Of a DNA stretch of 64,000 bases, positions 8,873 through 18,596 are shown one piece after another. Within the stretch, counting starts at the first letter, position 1. Every line of letters starts with the position of its first letter. Source of the DNA: JAGQWW01 sp041392845 (GTDB lineage Bacteria; Bacteroidota; Bacteroidia; Chitinophagales; Saprospiraceae); NCBI GenBank assembly GCA_041392845.1, contig JAWKLG010000024.1:1-64000 (forward strand), in the 5' to 3' direction. The notes under the pieces are model-generated. The model did no database searches. It worked only from the letters and a program-made list of their open reading frames with translations, and was not told the DNA's origin. The position numbers were made by a program, and so were the translations under genes.

Positions 8873-11126
8873 TTTGTAATCCCGCTTCGTAGGAAAGAAC
8901 AAGGGTTGTATTTTCAACTTCCGGATGCAACAACATCCAATTAGCAAGTTTGAAAACGATTTCCTGTTCGATGGTACGTTGGAGCGGTCTTGCGCCGTAG
9001 CGATCGTCAAAACCTTTTTTAACCAAATATTCAACCAGATTGTCCTGGAAACTTAGTTTGATTTTCTTCTTTTCAAATCCTTCTCGGGTTTCCAGGGCTT
9101 TCAATTCTTTCAAGGCAATTTGTCTTACAACGTTTTCATTTAAAGAATTGAAAATCAAAATATTGTCTATTCTATTGACAAACTCAGGGCGGAAAAATCT
9201 ACCAATGGCAGATTGATACATCGCCTCATCGCCGGTAGAACCACCAAAGCCGATAGATCTCCTGTTTGCCGCTCCCAGATTGGAAGTCAAAATGATGATG
9301 GTATTTCTAAAATTGGTCGGCCTTCCAAAAGAATCGACCATGATTCCCTCATCCAATAAGGTAAGCAGGGCATCAAAAATGACAGGGGAAGCTTTTTCTA
9401 TTTCATCCAATAATACAACTGCAAAAGGTTTGGACCTTACTTCACTAATCAATTGCCCAGGTTGATTCCCTTCTCCCAACAATCTTCCCAATTGCCAGGG
9501 ATGCTGAAATTCACTCATGTCGATTCGAATCAGTGGAGAATCTTTTTGGCCTTTCCCGAAGAAGTAATCCGCCAATGCTTTGGCACTTGCGGTCTTCCCC
9601 ACCCCGGTGGGTCCTGCAAATAATAAGGTAGTAATGGGTTTATGCGGATTATTCAATCCCGCTTTATAAATCTTTACAATTTCAATCAATTTTTCAATGG
9701 GTCCTGGCTGACCAAGTATTCTTTCATTGAAAAACGTCCTCAATTCGTTCTGGTCCAACAACTTATCATCGCGCAAAAACAACTCCGGCAAACCAGTTTG
9801 CCCGGTGAAGGTTTGGATGACAAGCTCCTCTCCTATTCTTGTTTGAGCTTTATTATTTGCCTCAGTCACACATTTTCCCAAAAACTGAATCGCCTTACCC
9901 GGAAAAGATTCATATGGATAATATCTGGCTAACAGACGATAAGCAAGTTGGATTGCATCCTGACTGATATCTACCTTGTGAGCTTGTCTTGAATAATCAG
10001 CAAATTTTTCCATCACTCTGTTTACCTTGTCCGCAGGCATATCTTCCAGGCGAAGGGTTTGAAACAAAGAAGCGAAAGCAGGCAATCTTTGTTGAATGAC
10101 ATCCCACTCTTTCGGTGTTACCTCTCCTATGATTCTTATCTTATTTTCTCTTAAAAAAGGAACTAAATAAGCCGCAATGGAATCCTGAACACTGGAACCT
10201 CCGCTTTGCAGCAAACGGATAATATCTTCCACCCAAAGCACTCCTTGAACCAATCGGAGTTCGGCAATCAATTTTTCAAGATTTTCCTGCCACTCTCCCA
10301 GGTATTTGGAAGTAGAAGTGATTCTTTGTGCTAAAATCCTCCAAAAAGTCATGGCCCGATTGTGTTTCTTCGACCAGTCCATTGCTTTTTTAATGGCAGA
10401 TTTTAAAACGGAAGACTTCCCTGCACCATGATTTCCAATCAACAACAAATTGGCCTCCTGTTCAATCAAAAGTGCAGTTGCTCTTTCTACTTCAAGATCC
10501 AGTTCCCAGGCAGTATCGGGCGTTCCAGAAAGGTTTTTTCGCACAGCTTTTGGCAGTGGAAAAGGTTCTGTAAGTCGCTCAATGGTCGGGATACCGGGTT
10601 CCCAATCCCAATCGCCCCAATTCAAGGCTTTGTCTTCGTCCACTCTCAAGGTTACAAAGTCCATTTTAGGTTCCGGATACCGCATCATGCTGTAAATCTC
10701 CGGCGGCTCCATCTGATCCAAACCTCGAAGTATGGCATATTTTGCCAGCGTATTCAACTGGTCTTTTTCATAATAAATAAAACTCGAATTAAAGGTCGGG
10801 ATATGGCATTCGAAATAACCATAAATGGTCTCACCAAAAATGATGGGAACTGGAACGGTTACTTCTTCCGAAACGGTGAATACAGAAGAGTCTTCTTTAT
10901 AAGCGGGTCTGACTTTGATTTTTACTATTCTTAAAAATGCATTGTCCAACTCCAAGTCCGGATAATCATCAAACTTTTTGTAGTTGCGTTGGAGTTCATT
11001 TTTCAAAGCTTGTACTACTGAACCCAAGTCCTTTTCCACCAATTTCAAATCGGTACCCACCAACAAACCCAATACAGCTCCTTCCTGCAGGGGATAATAC
11101 AAAAGTGGATAATTGATTTTTCTCAT
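8862..11126 (-). CDS. Clp-like two-domain AAA+ ATPase with atypical N-domain
   Basis: A 754-residue AAA+ protein related to ClpA/ClpB. Residues 1 to about 200 are not the usual Clp_N repeats; they form an unrecognised domain. D1 has Walker A GNHGAGKSS (231-239), but its Walker B reads VLWVEDI (296-302), with the usual Asp-Glu order swapped. D2 has Walker A GPTGVGKT (505-512), Walker B VVLLDEIEK (570-578), sensor-1 ILTSNLG and arginine-finger segment RPEFVNRID, and a ClpB small domain (DDRYGARPLQRTIEQEI). The D2 pore loop GYVGYEEGG of Clp unfoldases is absent: GRLLGEGNQPGQLISEVR runs through that position. No ClpP-binding IGF loop is obvious. An ATP-driven remodelling role is inferred; the partner is unknown. 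Confidence 0.85.
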   Translation of the reverse strand: MRKINYPLLYYPLQEGAVLGLLVGTDLKLVEKDLGSVVQALKNELQRNYKKFDDYPDLELDNAFLRIVKIKVRPAYKEDSSVFTVSEEVTVPVPIIFGETIYGYFECHIPTFNSSFIYYEKDQLNTLAKYAILRGLDQMEPPEIYSMMRYPEPKMDFVTLRVDEDKALNWGDWDWEPGIPTIERLTEPFPLPKAVRKNLSGTPDTAWELDLEVERATALLIEQEANLLLIGNHGAGKSSVLKSAIKKAMDWSKKHNRAMTFWRILAQRITSTSKYLGEWQENLEKLIAELRLVQGVLWVEDIIRLLQSGGSSVQDSIAAYLVPFLRENKIRIIGEVTPKEWDVIQQRLPAFASLFQTLRLEDMPADKVNRVMEKFADYSRQAHKVDISQDAIQLAYRLLARYYPYESFPGKAIQFLGKCVTEANNKAQTRIGEELVIQTFTGQTGLPELFLRDDKLLDQNELRTFFNERILGQPGPIEKLIEIVKIYKAGLNNPHKPITTLLFAGPTGVGKTASAKALADYFFGKGQKDSPLIRIDMSEFQHPWQLGRLLGEGNQPGQLISEVRSKPFAVVLLDEIEKASPVIFDALLTLLDEGIMVDSFGRPTNFRNTIIILTSNLGAANRRSIGFGGSTGDEAMYQSAIGRFFRPEFVNRIDNILIFNSLNENVVRQIALKELKALETREGFEKKKIKLSFQDNLVEYLVKKGFDDRYGARPLQRTIEQEIVFKLANWMLLHPEVENTTLVLSYEAGLQIKV

Positions 11127-11245
11127 TGATTCAGCTTAAGCCGCAAAGATCTTTTTTCCGGCAGGAAATATCTTTTTAAAAGATAAATTTTTCTAAACGA
11201 ACGGAATTTTTAAAATTACAGTTTCATACAAATAAAGGAATTATC

Positions 11246-13028
11246 TTGGAAGGCCTTCATTTTCTACACGAAATACTGGATTTTCAGGCTTCCCGCTATC
11301 CTCAAAAAGTAGCGCTTGCCTTGCGTAAGGGCAAAGGATGGCGCACCTATTCTACCGAGCACTGTTTGGAATTAAGAGCAAAAACCTGTGCATTTTTATT
11401 AAAAAAAGGTTTAAAACCGGGCGATAAGGCCGGAATCCTGGCTCGAGGAGGAAGTCCCTGGTGGATTTTCCTGGATGCAGCAATGTTGCAGTTGGGAATT
11501 ATTGTGGTGCCTATTCATGCAGCCTATACTGAGGAGGAGTTGGATTTTGTTTTAAAAGATTCTGAGATCAAACTTTGCTTTGTTGAAAATGATATTCTTT
11601 TTGAAAAAGTAAGGCACCTCAAAAAAGATTGCCCTGCCTTGCAGGAGATTTTCCTTTTGGAAAAAGGATTTGGAGGGCAAAGCCTGGAGGAAGTCGTGCT
11701 TGAAAATCCTTATGAAATCATTCCCGACTTCAAAGCATACACTTCAAAAATTAAGGAAGATGATTTGGCCACCATCATCTATACTTCCGGAACGACCGGT
11801 ATGCCCAAAGGTGTAATGCTTTCCCATAAAAATATCATCAGCAACATCAAAGCGACCTTGACTTTGGTTCCCATCGATTACACCAAAACAGCCTTGAGTT
11901 TTTTGCCCTTGAGTCATGTATTTGAAAGAATGGTTACTTATACCAATATGACTGCCGGCGTTTCCATCTATTTTGCGAACGATTTACATGGCCTGGACGA
12001 TGATTTCAAAGAGGTAAAACCCAATGTCTTCTCTTGTGTGCCTTTGGTCCTGGAAAAAATGGAAGAACGATTGGAAGCATTAACCAAGTCCGGACCTGTC
12101 TTTAGAAAAAAACTGGTGTCATGGGCTCTGAATACGGGCAGGAAATATGGCTTAAGAAGTCCTAAGAATGTTGGAAACAAATGGAAACGTTTTTGGGCAG
12201 ATTTGTTGGTGTACCGAAGTTGGCGAAGAGCCCTTGGAGGAAATGTAGAGGCCATCATGGTTGGAGCTGCTCCCTTGCAGGCTGAATTGGCAAGACTTTT
12301 TAGCGCAGCCGGATTGCCCGTACGTGAAGGATATGGACTTACGGAAACTTCGCCCGTGATAAGTCTCAACCGCTTCGAACCGGGAGGATACCGATTTGGA
12401 ACAGTTGGAATACCCATTCCGGGAGTGGAAGTTAAAATCGATCTTCCGGATCAGGATGGTGTTGGAGAGATCAAAGTTAAAGGCCCAAATGTGATGATGG
12501 CTTATTATAAAAATGAAGAAGCTACCAATCAGGTTTTGGATAAAGAAGGTTGGTTTTCCACCGGTGATTTGGGCTGTTGGTCCGAGCGAAAATTTCTGGA
12601 AATCAGGGATCGGAAAAAGGACATTTTCAAACTTTCGGATGGAAAATACATTGCTCCGGCCAAGTTGGAAGATTGCTAAAAAGAAGTCCATTTATCGATC
12701 AGGTTTTAATCTTTGGATATCAAAACCACACGTCATTGCATTGATAGTTCCGGATTTTGTACAATTAAAAACCTGGTGCGAAGCCAACAACATCCATTGG
12801 ACGGCACCACAATTTATGGTCATCAACCCCAAAGTGGAGAAACTATTCAAAACCCTTTTGGACGATGTAAATGCAGAACTCACCCGACATGAACACATCA
12901 AAGGATTCCATCTAGCCTTTGAGCCCTGGACTACTGAAGAAGGTTTCATCACCGGCACCTTAAAGCCAAAAAGGCGTATCATCGAAGAGCGCTTTTCCAA
13001 AGAAATTGAAGAACTTTACAAAAAATAA
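11246..13028 (+). CDS. Long-chain acyl-CoA synthetase (AMP-forming), two apparent frameshifts
   Basis: Activates fatty acids to acyl-CoA via acyl-AMP. It starts at TTG 11246, behind AAAGGA; the first in-frame ATG is about 80 codons later. Signature motifs are IIYTSGTTGMPKGVMLSH (AMP-binding P-loop), LPLSHVFERM, EGYGLTETSPVIS and the STGDLG / IRDRKKDIFKLSDGKYIAP hinge, as in FadD15-like enzymes. The first frame stops at 12679. The C-terminal domain continues in another frame to 13028 (KPHVIALIVPDF...ERFSKEIEELYKK). Adding one T at 12673-12674 and one A at 12722-12725 rejoins it as about 594 residues, the family length. Both sites are homopolymers and the protein is otherwise intact, so consensus error is more likely than loss. 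Confidence 0.88.
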
Positions 13029-13034
13029 TCTCCC

Positions 13035-13451
13035 TTGATCGACATACACCTTACTTCCGAAAATTTACAATTGAACTACTGTGTTCAAAAGGTAACCGAC
13101 CCTGCTAACGGAGGTCTGGCCGTCTTCATCGGAACCGTTAGAAATCATACCAAAGGAAAGGAAGTAATTCGGCTGGATTTTGAAGCCTACGAACCCATGG
13201 CTAAAAATGAAATGCAAAAAATCGCTGAAAGAGCCATAAACCAATTCGACATCAGCCACATCTGCATCCATCACCGAATCGGCAGCCTCCAAATCGGAGA
13301 AATCCCTGTCATCATCACAGTAGGTTCAGCTCACCGTGCAGCAGCCTTCGACGCCTGCCGCTTTGCCATCGACACCCTAAAAGAAACCGTCCCCATCTGG
13401 AAAAAAGAAGTGTTTGAAGATGGTACGGAATGGGTGGCGGCACATCCGTGA
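13035..13451 (+). CDS. moaE: Molybdopterin synthase catalytic subunit MoaE
   Basis: A 138-residue large subunit of molybdopterin synthase, which with thiocarboxylated MoaD turns cPMP into molybdopterin. It begins at TTG 13035, 6 bp after the acyl-CoA synthetase stop. Visible motifs: GGLAVFIGTVRNHTKGK, FEAYEPMAKNEM, HHRIGSLQIGE, AHRAAAFDACRFAID and the active-site lysines in PIWKKEVFEDG. No moaD lies beside it. moaA (broken) and mobA are 7 and 17 kb away in the same window. Confidence 0.93.
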   Translation: MIDIHLTSENLQLNYCVQKVTDPANGGLAVFIGTVRNHTKGKEVIRLDFEAYEPMAKNEMQKIAERAINQFDISHICIHHRIGSLQIGEIPVIITVGSAHRAAAFDACRFAIDTLKETVPIWKKEVFEDGTEWVAAHP

Positions 13452-13497
13452 GCGGTTTGCGGGAATGCGGTGTGGGGTTTGCGGGATAAGGGAAAGG
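13452..13497. repeat. GCGGTTTGCGG-type short repeat
   Basis: GCGGTTTGCGGGAATGCGG-like units immediately after the moaE stop, matching units at 1385-1455 and 23211-23245. All three are at gene ends. Confidence 0.6.
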
Positions 13498-13599
13498 GGT
13501 TTCAAATATTATTTCCTATTCCTAAAGTTTTGTCCTTAAAAACTTCCTAAATCATAAAATTTATAAAGATTAGGTCAAGGGAAAGCCATTTTAGTTTTA

Positions 13600-13636
13600 G
13601 CTTGTATTATGGAAATTCCCATTTAGGAATTAATAG
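13600..13636. repeat. Dispersed ~40-bp repeat, copy 1
   Basis: CTTGTATTATGGAAATTCCC and the following AGGAATTAATAGC are shared, with a few changes, with 55548-55586. The shared core contains the palindrome GGAAATTCC. The right half overlaps the 3' end of the decayed T9SS-cargo gene. Confidence 0.6.
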
Positions 13637-15097
13637 CAAACTTACCTGCCTGCATCAACCTTCCTTTTTTATCTATTATTTTATAAATATACATGCCATT
13701 TGGCTGCTGACTGAAATCTAAACTTTTTTGAAGCGTTGATTCGAATATCTTTACGCCGGAAACTGTAAAAACCCTTATAAGGTAATCATCAAAATTCAGC
13801 TGATTAAGATTTTTGAAAGATATTTGTCCATCGCTCGGATTCGGGTACAATACAAATTCTTCAGTATCAATGCCAGGACCTTCATCAACACCACTAAGCG
13901 AATCACAAGGACTATCAGGTAATGCTCCCAACCTATAATTGGGGAAGTTAGGTGTGCACCAACCGATATATGATTTAAGACGAAGACCATGTTGTCTCAG
14001 GTCACAATCAGCTCCTTTCCCATTGGGGTTATGGATAACATGAAGATGTTGAACTGAATTTGGAGCACTGATATAAATTTTACCATTTGGACCACGCATG
14101 GCTTGAAAAAAGTAAGAAGATAATCCACCACTAATAAATCCATCATAGCGAGCAACAACTGTTTTAGAGGAGGCGATATTGGAAGATTCCATATCAAACT
14201 GATAAACATTCAAGGTAGTGCTCACATATAAAAATCTGTTATTTTCAGAGAATGCAACACCGGAAGACAATATTGTATCTCCTGGAAATGTAATGTGATT
14301 TGCATTGCTTAGTTTACCTGAACACCGATCAAAATCATAAAGATAAAGTCCATTATTAGGATTCATTACTGCAAACTTTGACCCATCTGTGGAAAAAGAG
14401 GCTTGGCCTGTAAAAGTTAAATCATTCCACCATTTTCCAACTTTTTGACTGAATGGACCTTGTATTCCTTCCGGAGTGATTAAAAAGGTCAAGTATTCAT
14501 TGGACTCACCACCTAAAATATATTTCTGAAGGATTAACCACCAATCTCTTCCATTCGCATGTTTAACTGCAGTTAAATTATCAGAAAGGGTGTCATTTAG
14601 AATTATTTGATTTTTATATTCGACTATTCCCTTCTCAAAACCGTTAAAGTTAATTTTTGAAACCCTCAAATATTCATACAAAGGATCAGCCTCACAAGCT
14701 AAACTAAAAAATAGAAGGCTAAACTATCTCAAGGGAAAAGGTAAGGCAATCATGCCTTGCCTGGTAAGCATCGTCATGACAATACCAATCAAAGATTTTA
14801 CCAGGGTTCAAGCTATCACCATTTTCCATCAATTCATATTCACCGTTAAAAATCCCGCATCCGTTTGAAAAAAATAGAACCTTTCCATCCTCCTGAAATA
14901 GTCAGAGAAGACCCTAAATGTGCAGGTGTTTCATAATATTTTACAGTTGGATTAATGGGATGGTCGAATACCAATGCTGTACCGCCATATTTATTAATGG
15001 AATCATTTGGAGGATAACCTAACAGCCAGTTGTGGTCGTAGGATTGGCTGGAAAGTGATTGGAATGAAATGAGAAATAAAAGTACAAGTAGTCTCAT
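13623..15097 (-). pseudogene. T9SS C-terminal sorting-domain protein, disrupted
   Basis: About 490 codons when stitched, in at least two frame changes plus a stop. The signal peptide (LLVLLFLISFQSLSSQS) and first ~75 residues lie in 14846-15097. The frame changes near 14890 (GGAGGA; SGGDGKVLFFSNGCGIF continues in the next frame) and again near 14775 (QGMIALPFPLR). A TAG follows before FSLACEADPLYEYL. The long remainder (13623-14681) holds the HANGRDWWLI segment and ends in a Por-type sorting tail (LYPNPSDGQISF ... GKFAINS), the signal for type IX secretion. A secreted surface protein of unknown function is inferred. Three different lesions look more like decay than one indel error. Confidence 0.75.
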
Positions 15098-15218
15098 TGG
15101 TTTAGTTTTCTTTTGAAGGACTACAATATAAGCATTTTAACGCTGCTGGATCAGCTATTTGAATGTAAAAAGTCAGGTTCTAAAAAAGCCAAGAACAAAA
15201 AAGTCCCCGTCGTGAGGT

Positions 15219-15290
15219 CGGTCATGACCGGCCCTTACTTATGGAATCTGCTACGAGCAAACGAGCAACGAGCCTCCGAGCCAACAAACT
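15219..15290. repeat. Hairpin plus GAGCAAAC tandem array (copy C)
   Basis: The palindrome CGGTCATGACCG (15219-15230) is followed by a linker CCCTTACTTATGGAATCTGC and an array of ACGAGCAAACGAGCAACGAG units (about 15251-15290). The same order of parts, with similar linker text (TACTTTGGAATC), occurs at 19939-20046. It lies in the 222-bp gap between the decayed cargo gene and the glycosyltransferase. Confidence 0.65.
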
Positions 15291-15319
15291 ACAGCACCCT
15301 CCTCACCTTGTATGGTCGC

Positions 15320-16218
15320 TTATTCCTGACTTTCATAATAGGTTCGCATCAACATCTCAAGCACTATTCCGATGGTGATAAGTTGGATTCCACCTACTGC
15401 AAAATCCAAAGCAAGAATCAACGGGGGCGACCCCAGATATCGTAGCCCAGGATTTTTTGAACTAGCAAGTAAATATTGATAAGAAGACCAATACCAAAGG
15501 TGACAAAACCGATGGGACCAAAAAGGTGCATGGGTTTGGCCAGGTATTTTTTAAAAAAGACCATTAATATAAGGTCACTGACAACCTTGAAGGTCCTGTT
15601 GAGTCCGTATTTGGAAGTTCCAAATTGACGTGCATGGTGTTTTACCGGTTTTTGGACAATAGTGGCTCCATCCAAAACTGCCAAAACAGGAATAAAACGG
15701 TGTAATTCTCCATACAAACCCAAACCTTTGGCCACTTCAGAACGGAAAACACGAAGTGTACATCCGTAATCTCTTAGATGGACACCTGAGCTGGAACGAA
15801 TGATCCAATTGGCAATTTTGCTCGGTATTTTTCTAAGAAACATTCCATCCTGACGATTGGCTCTTTCTCCAGCAACCACATCCCACTCTTCCTGCTCTGC
15901 CATTTCCAACATCCATGGAATATCGGTAGGGTCATTTTGAAGGTCGCCATCCATGGTAGCGATGAATTCACCGGAAGCATAATCAATACCTGCCATCAAA
16001 GCTGCCGATTGACCGAAATTTTTGCGGAATTGAACGATTTTCAAACGTTCGTCTTTCAAAGCTTTCAATTCACGGATGGTTCCGTCTGAAGAGCCGTCGT
16101 CGACATATACAATTTCATAATCCAACTCCTTCATAGCCTCCCGAATGGCAGTAACCAGCGGACGGATATTTTCTTCTTCATTGTATACACAAACGACTAC
16201 GGATATTTTCGGCGACAT
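15320..16218 (-). CDS. Family 2 glycosyltransferase (ArnC/DPM1-like), one frameshift near 3' end
   Basis: Transfers a sugar from a nucleotide donor to a polyprenyl-phosphate carrier at the inner membrane. The GT-A domain is at residues 5-170: SVVVCVYNEEENI, YVDDGSSDGT, MDGDLQNDP (DxD) and RDYGCTLRVFR. Two C-terminal membrane segments follow. The original frame stops at 15418 just after DIWGRP. The missing tail (PLILALDFAVGGIQLITIGI ... MRTYYESQE) is in another frame to a stop at 15320. The G5 run at 15423-15427 is where one base is lost. The corrected length is 299 residues, as expected for this family. The sugar is unknown. Confidence 0.88.
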
Positions 16219-16241
16219 TGGCTTCGTTTTGTTTGAAGCGG

Positions 16242-16249
16242 CAAAGGTA
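16242..16249 (-). promoter_or_regulatory. -7 box TACCTTTG for the GT2 gene
   Basis: On the minus strand, TACCTTTG lies 23 bp before the ATG of the glycosyltransferase and fits the TAnnTTTG consensus. No good -33 element is visible. Confidence 0.5.
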
Positions 16250-16357
16250 AGTACTGGAGGCTGGAGGCAGGTAACAGGGAGCTGTTTTTTAGATCATCTT
16301 TATCGACGTGTAGCTAAAAAATTTTATATATTTAATTTTTAAACCAATCTAATTGCT

Positions 16358-16918
16358 ATGAAAAGTTCGTTTCTACTTCTGACTCTAATCTTTGTTATTG
16401 CTATATCCTGCAAAAAAGAAGAACCGCCGATTGAAGAAGAAAAATTTAGAAGCTTACCCAACCTCCCTGTAGGTTTTAATGTAGATATTAATAAGGACGG
16501 TACCGATGATTTACTTTTCAGGTTTGCGATTACCTGGAGTGGGCCGGATTCGATTCCGACCAAATATTTCGCATATGTTCGATCGGCTTATGACAGAAAG
16601 CACCTTTTTCTAAGAAAAGGATATGAAACAATCTTCATGGATGACCTTTCTCAAATCAAACCTGTTCCTGACACTCCTTATTATTGGCATGGAAAAGAAC
16701 GAAATTCAGTTGCGGATCTAGGTAGGTTACAAAGTATAGATGGTGGGGAAAATTGGCCTTTGGAATGGACTCTCTACGCACCAGAGGTTAAAGACAGTTA
16801 TTATATTGGCGTTTACCTACATGATTTTCAAGACAGACCCGATTCCCTTGGTTATGTCAAAATCTCCGTTGACCTGGAAAATTTTAAAATCACAGAATTG
16901 GAGACTGGAATGTTGTAA
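16358..16918 (+). CDS. Hypothetical lipoprotein
   Basis: A 186-residue protein with a signal peptide and lipobox IAISC (Cys about 18) followed by Lys-Lys and Glu-rich sequence, so probably outer-membrane anchored. Near residue 45 it has DINKDGTDDLLF, a Ca2+-loop-like pattern as in FG-GAP or EF-hand-like repeats, present once. No family is recognised. Its stop lies 13 bp from the convergent acr3 stop. Confidence 0.75.
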   Translation: MKSSFLLLTLIFVIAISCKKEEPPIEEEKFRSLPNLPVGFNVDINKDGTDDLLFRFAITWSGPDSIPTKYFAYVRSAYDRKHLFLRKGYETIFMDDLSQIKPVPDTPYYWHGKERNSVADLGRLQSIDGGENWPLEWTLYAPEVKDSYYIGVYLHDFQDRPDSLGYVKISVDLENFKITELETGML

Positions 16919-16931
16919 AATTACTTTGAAG

Positions 16932-17954
16932 CTAATACCGCAACCAAAACGCGACCCTCACCAACAAAATCAAAGCCGGCACTTCAATCAATGGACCTAT
17001 CACTCCCGCAAAAGCCTGACCGGAGTTCAATCCAAATACTGCGATGGCTACTGCAATGGCCAATTCGAAATTGTTGCCCGCTGCAGTAAAGGCGATGGCA
17101 GCATTTTTATCGTAGGTGGCACCCATTGCTTTGCTAATGAAAAAGCCAATGAAGAACATGATGAGGAAGTAAATCAACAAGGGAACTGCCAAACGAAATA
17201 CATCCATAGGCAATTGAACAATGAGTTCACCTTTTAAAGAAAACATCAAAATGATGGTAAACAAAAGTGCAATCAGGGTAATGGGACCAATGAATGGAAT
17301 GAATTGATTTTCATACCAATCCTTCCCTTTCAATTTTACCAAAATCAACCTGGATAAAAAGCCCAGTAAAAATGGAATACCGAGGTAAATGGCCACTGAT
17401 TCAGCAATGGTAGCGACTGAAATATCGACGATGGCTCCTTCCAATCCAAAATAGGGTGGCAAAACCGTGATAAATATCCAGGCATAAAAACTATAAGCAA
17501 AGACCTGAAACAAACTGTTGAGTGCAACCAAGGCTGCACCATATTCACTGCTTCCTTCGGCCAGGTCGTTCCAGACCAAGACCATGGCAATGCATCTTGC
17601 AAGACCAATCAAGATGAGTCCGACCATGTATTCCGGATAATCTTTTAAAAAGATAATGGCAAGGAAAAACATAAGGAATGGACCGACAATCCAATTCAAC
17701 ACCATTGAAAGACTCAAGATTTTGGTGTTTTTAAAAACAGTTGGCAACAAACTATAATTGACCTTCGCCAAAGGTGGATACATCATAAGAATCAATCCCA
17801 AAGCAATCGGAATATTGGTCGTCCCTACCCTACCGGCATCTATGAGTGTATTGATTTGCGGGAAGAAATATCCGATACCCACGCCGACTGCCATGGCCAG
17901 AAATATCCATAAAGTCAGGTATCGATTGAGAAAACTAAGCCTCTTCGTTGCCAT
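16932..17954 (-). CDS. acr3: Arsenite efflux transporter, ACR3 family
   Basis: A 340-residue inner-membrane protein with about ten hydrophobic segments; it exports As(III). The conserved functional cysteine lies in GLARCIAMVLVWNDLA (Cys121), and the second signature Glu is in GPLIEVPALI near the C-terminus. NKNAAIAFTAAGNNFELAIA-like sequence is characteristic of ACR3 rather than ArsB. It is the last gene of the operon arsR-DUF6428-arsC-acr3, overlapping the arsC end by 20 bp. The sequence is intact. Confidence 0.95.
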   Translation of the reverse strand: MATKRLSFLNRYLTLWIFLAMAVGVGIGYFFPQINTLIDAGRVGTTNIPIALGLILMMYPPLAKVNYSLLPTVFKNTKILSLSMVLNWIVGPFLMFFLAIIFLKDYPEYMVGLILIGLARCIAMVLVWNDLAEGSSEYGAALVALNSLFQVFAYSFYAWIFITVLPPYFGLEGAIVDISVATIAESVAIYLGIPFLLGFLSRLILVKLKGKDWYENQFIPFIGPITLIALLFTIILMFSLKGELIVQLPMDVFRLAVPLLIYFLIMFFIGFFISKAMGATYDKNAAIAFTAAGNNFELAIAVAIAVFGLNSGQAFAGVIGPLIEVPALILLVRVAFWLRY

Positions 17955-18588
17955 ATTCCATGTTTAATTTGGAAAAAACAAACTTCATTTCCGTTGCGAC
18001 CTGTCGGTTTCTTTCAAGGTAAACTTCATCCTGATTTGCAGTCCTATCCGAGATTTTAGGATCTTCATATTGAATGGAAAATCTCTTATCTGCACCCTTC
18101 ACCACAGGACAATTTTCGTCTGCATCATCGCAAACCATAATCGCCGCAAAGGCTTTTTCAGGATTGTAAAAATCATCATACACCTTTGAAAAACCGATGA
18201 TTGGTGTCAAAAATGGACTGAATTTTATCGCCCAAACGGGATTATTGCCCTCTGCTATCAGCTTGGATTGAAAACCAACCTGATTCAAAACGTCTACGAT
18301 TTTAGGGAACACCCTTGTACCTTCGGTACCACCGGAGTAAGTATCAATGCTTAAAACTCCGTAGTAATTTGCCCAGGCTTTTGCCCATACCTGAGCAAGG
18401 ATGCTTCTCCGCGAATTATGTGTACAAATAAAATTGAGTGCCACCGGCTGATCTTGTTTTCTTTTGTACAAAACATAATCAGCCAGCTCACTCAAAATCA
18501 ATTTGCGTTCAGGATTTATTTCCTCAAGCGAAAGAGATTCCATGAAGGATTTTAAATCCGGGTAAAATTGTTCGGTTTGAAATTCCAT
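17935..18588 (-). CDS. arsC: Arsenate reductase, low-molecular-weight phosphatase type
   Basis: A 217-residue LMW-PTP-fold enzyme that reduces As(V) to As(III) for export by ACR3. The P-loop nucleophile motif is ICTHNSRRS (Cys55, counting from the ATG at 18588). The frame is open 12 codons upstream, but that extension would overlap DUF6428. Further cysteines, MVCDDADENCPVV, are placed for the redox relay. An N-terminal extension of about 45 residues is larger than in the short ArsC type; it is common in Bacteroidota. The 3' end overlaps acr3. Confidence 0.92.
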   Translation of the reverse strand: MEFQTEQFYPDLKSFMESLSLEEINPERKLILSELADYVLYKRKQDQPVALNFICTHNSRRSILAQVWAKAWANYYGVLSIDTYSGGTEGTRVFPKIVDVLNQVGFQSKLIAEGNNPVWAIKFSPFLTPIIGFSKVYDDFYNPEKAFAAIMVCDDADENCPVVKGADKRFSIQYEDPKISDRTANQDEVYLERNRQVATEMKFVFSKLNMEYGNEEA

Positions 18589-18596
18589 GCTCGAAT

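Noticed and set aside
10428..10934. Plus-strand open frame of 168 codons opposite the AAA+ ATPase
   Set aside because: Antisense shadow of a strongly conserved coding region; no recognisable product.
15113..15445. Plus-strand open frame of 110 codons
   Set aside because: It overlaps the repeat array and the antisense of the corrected glycosyltransferase C-terminus.
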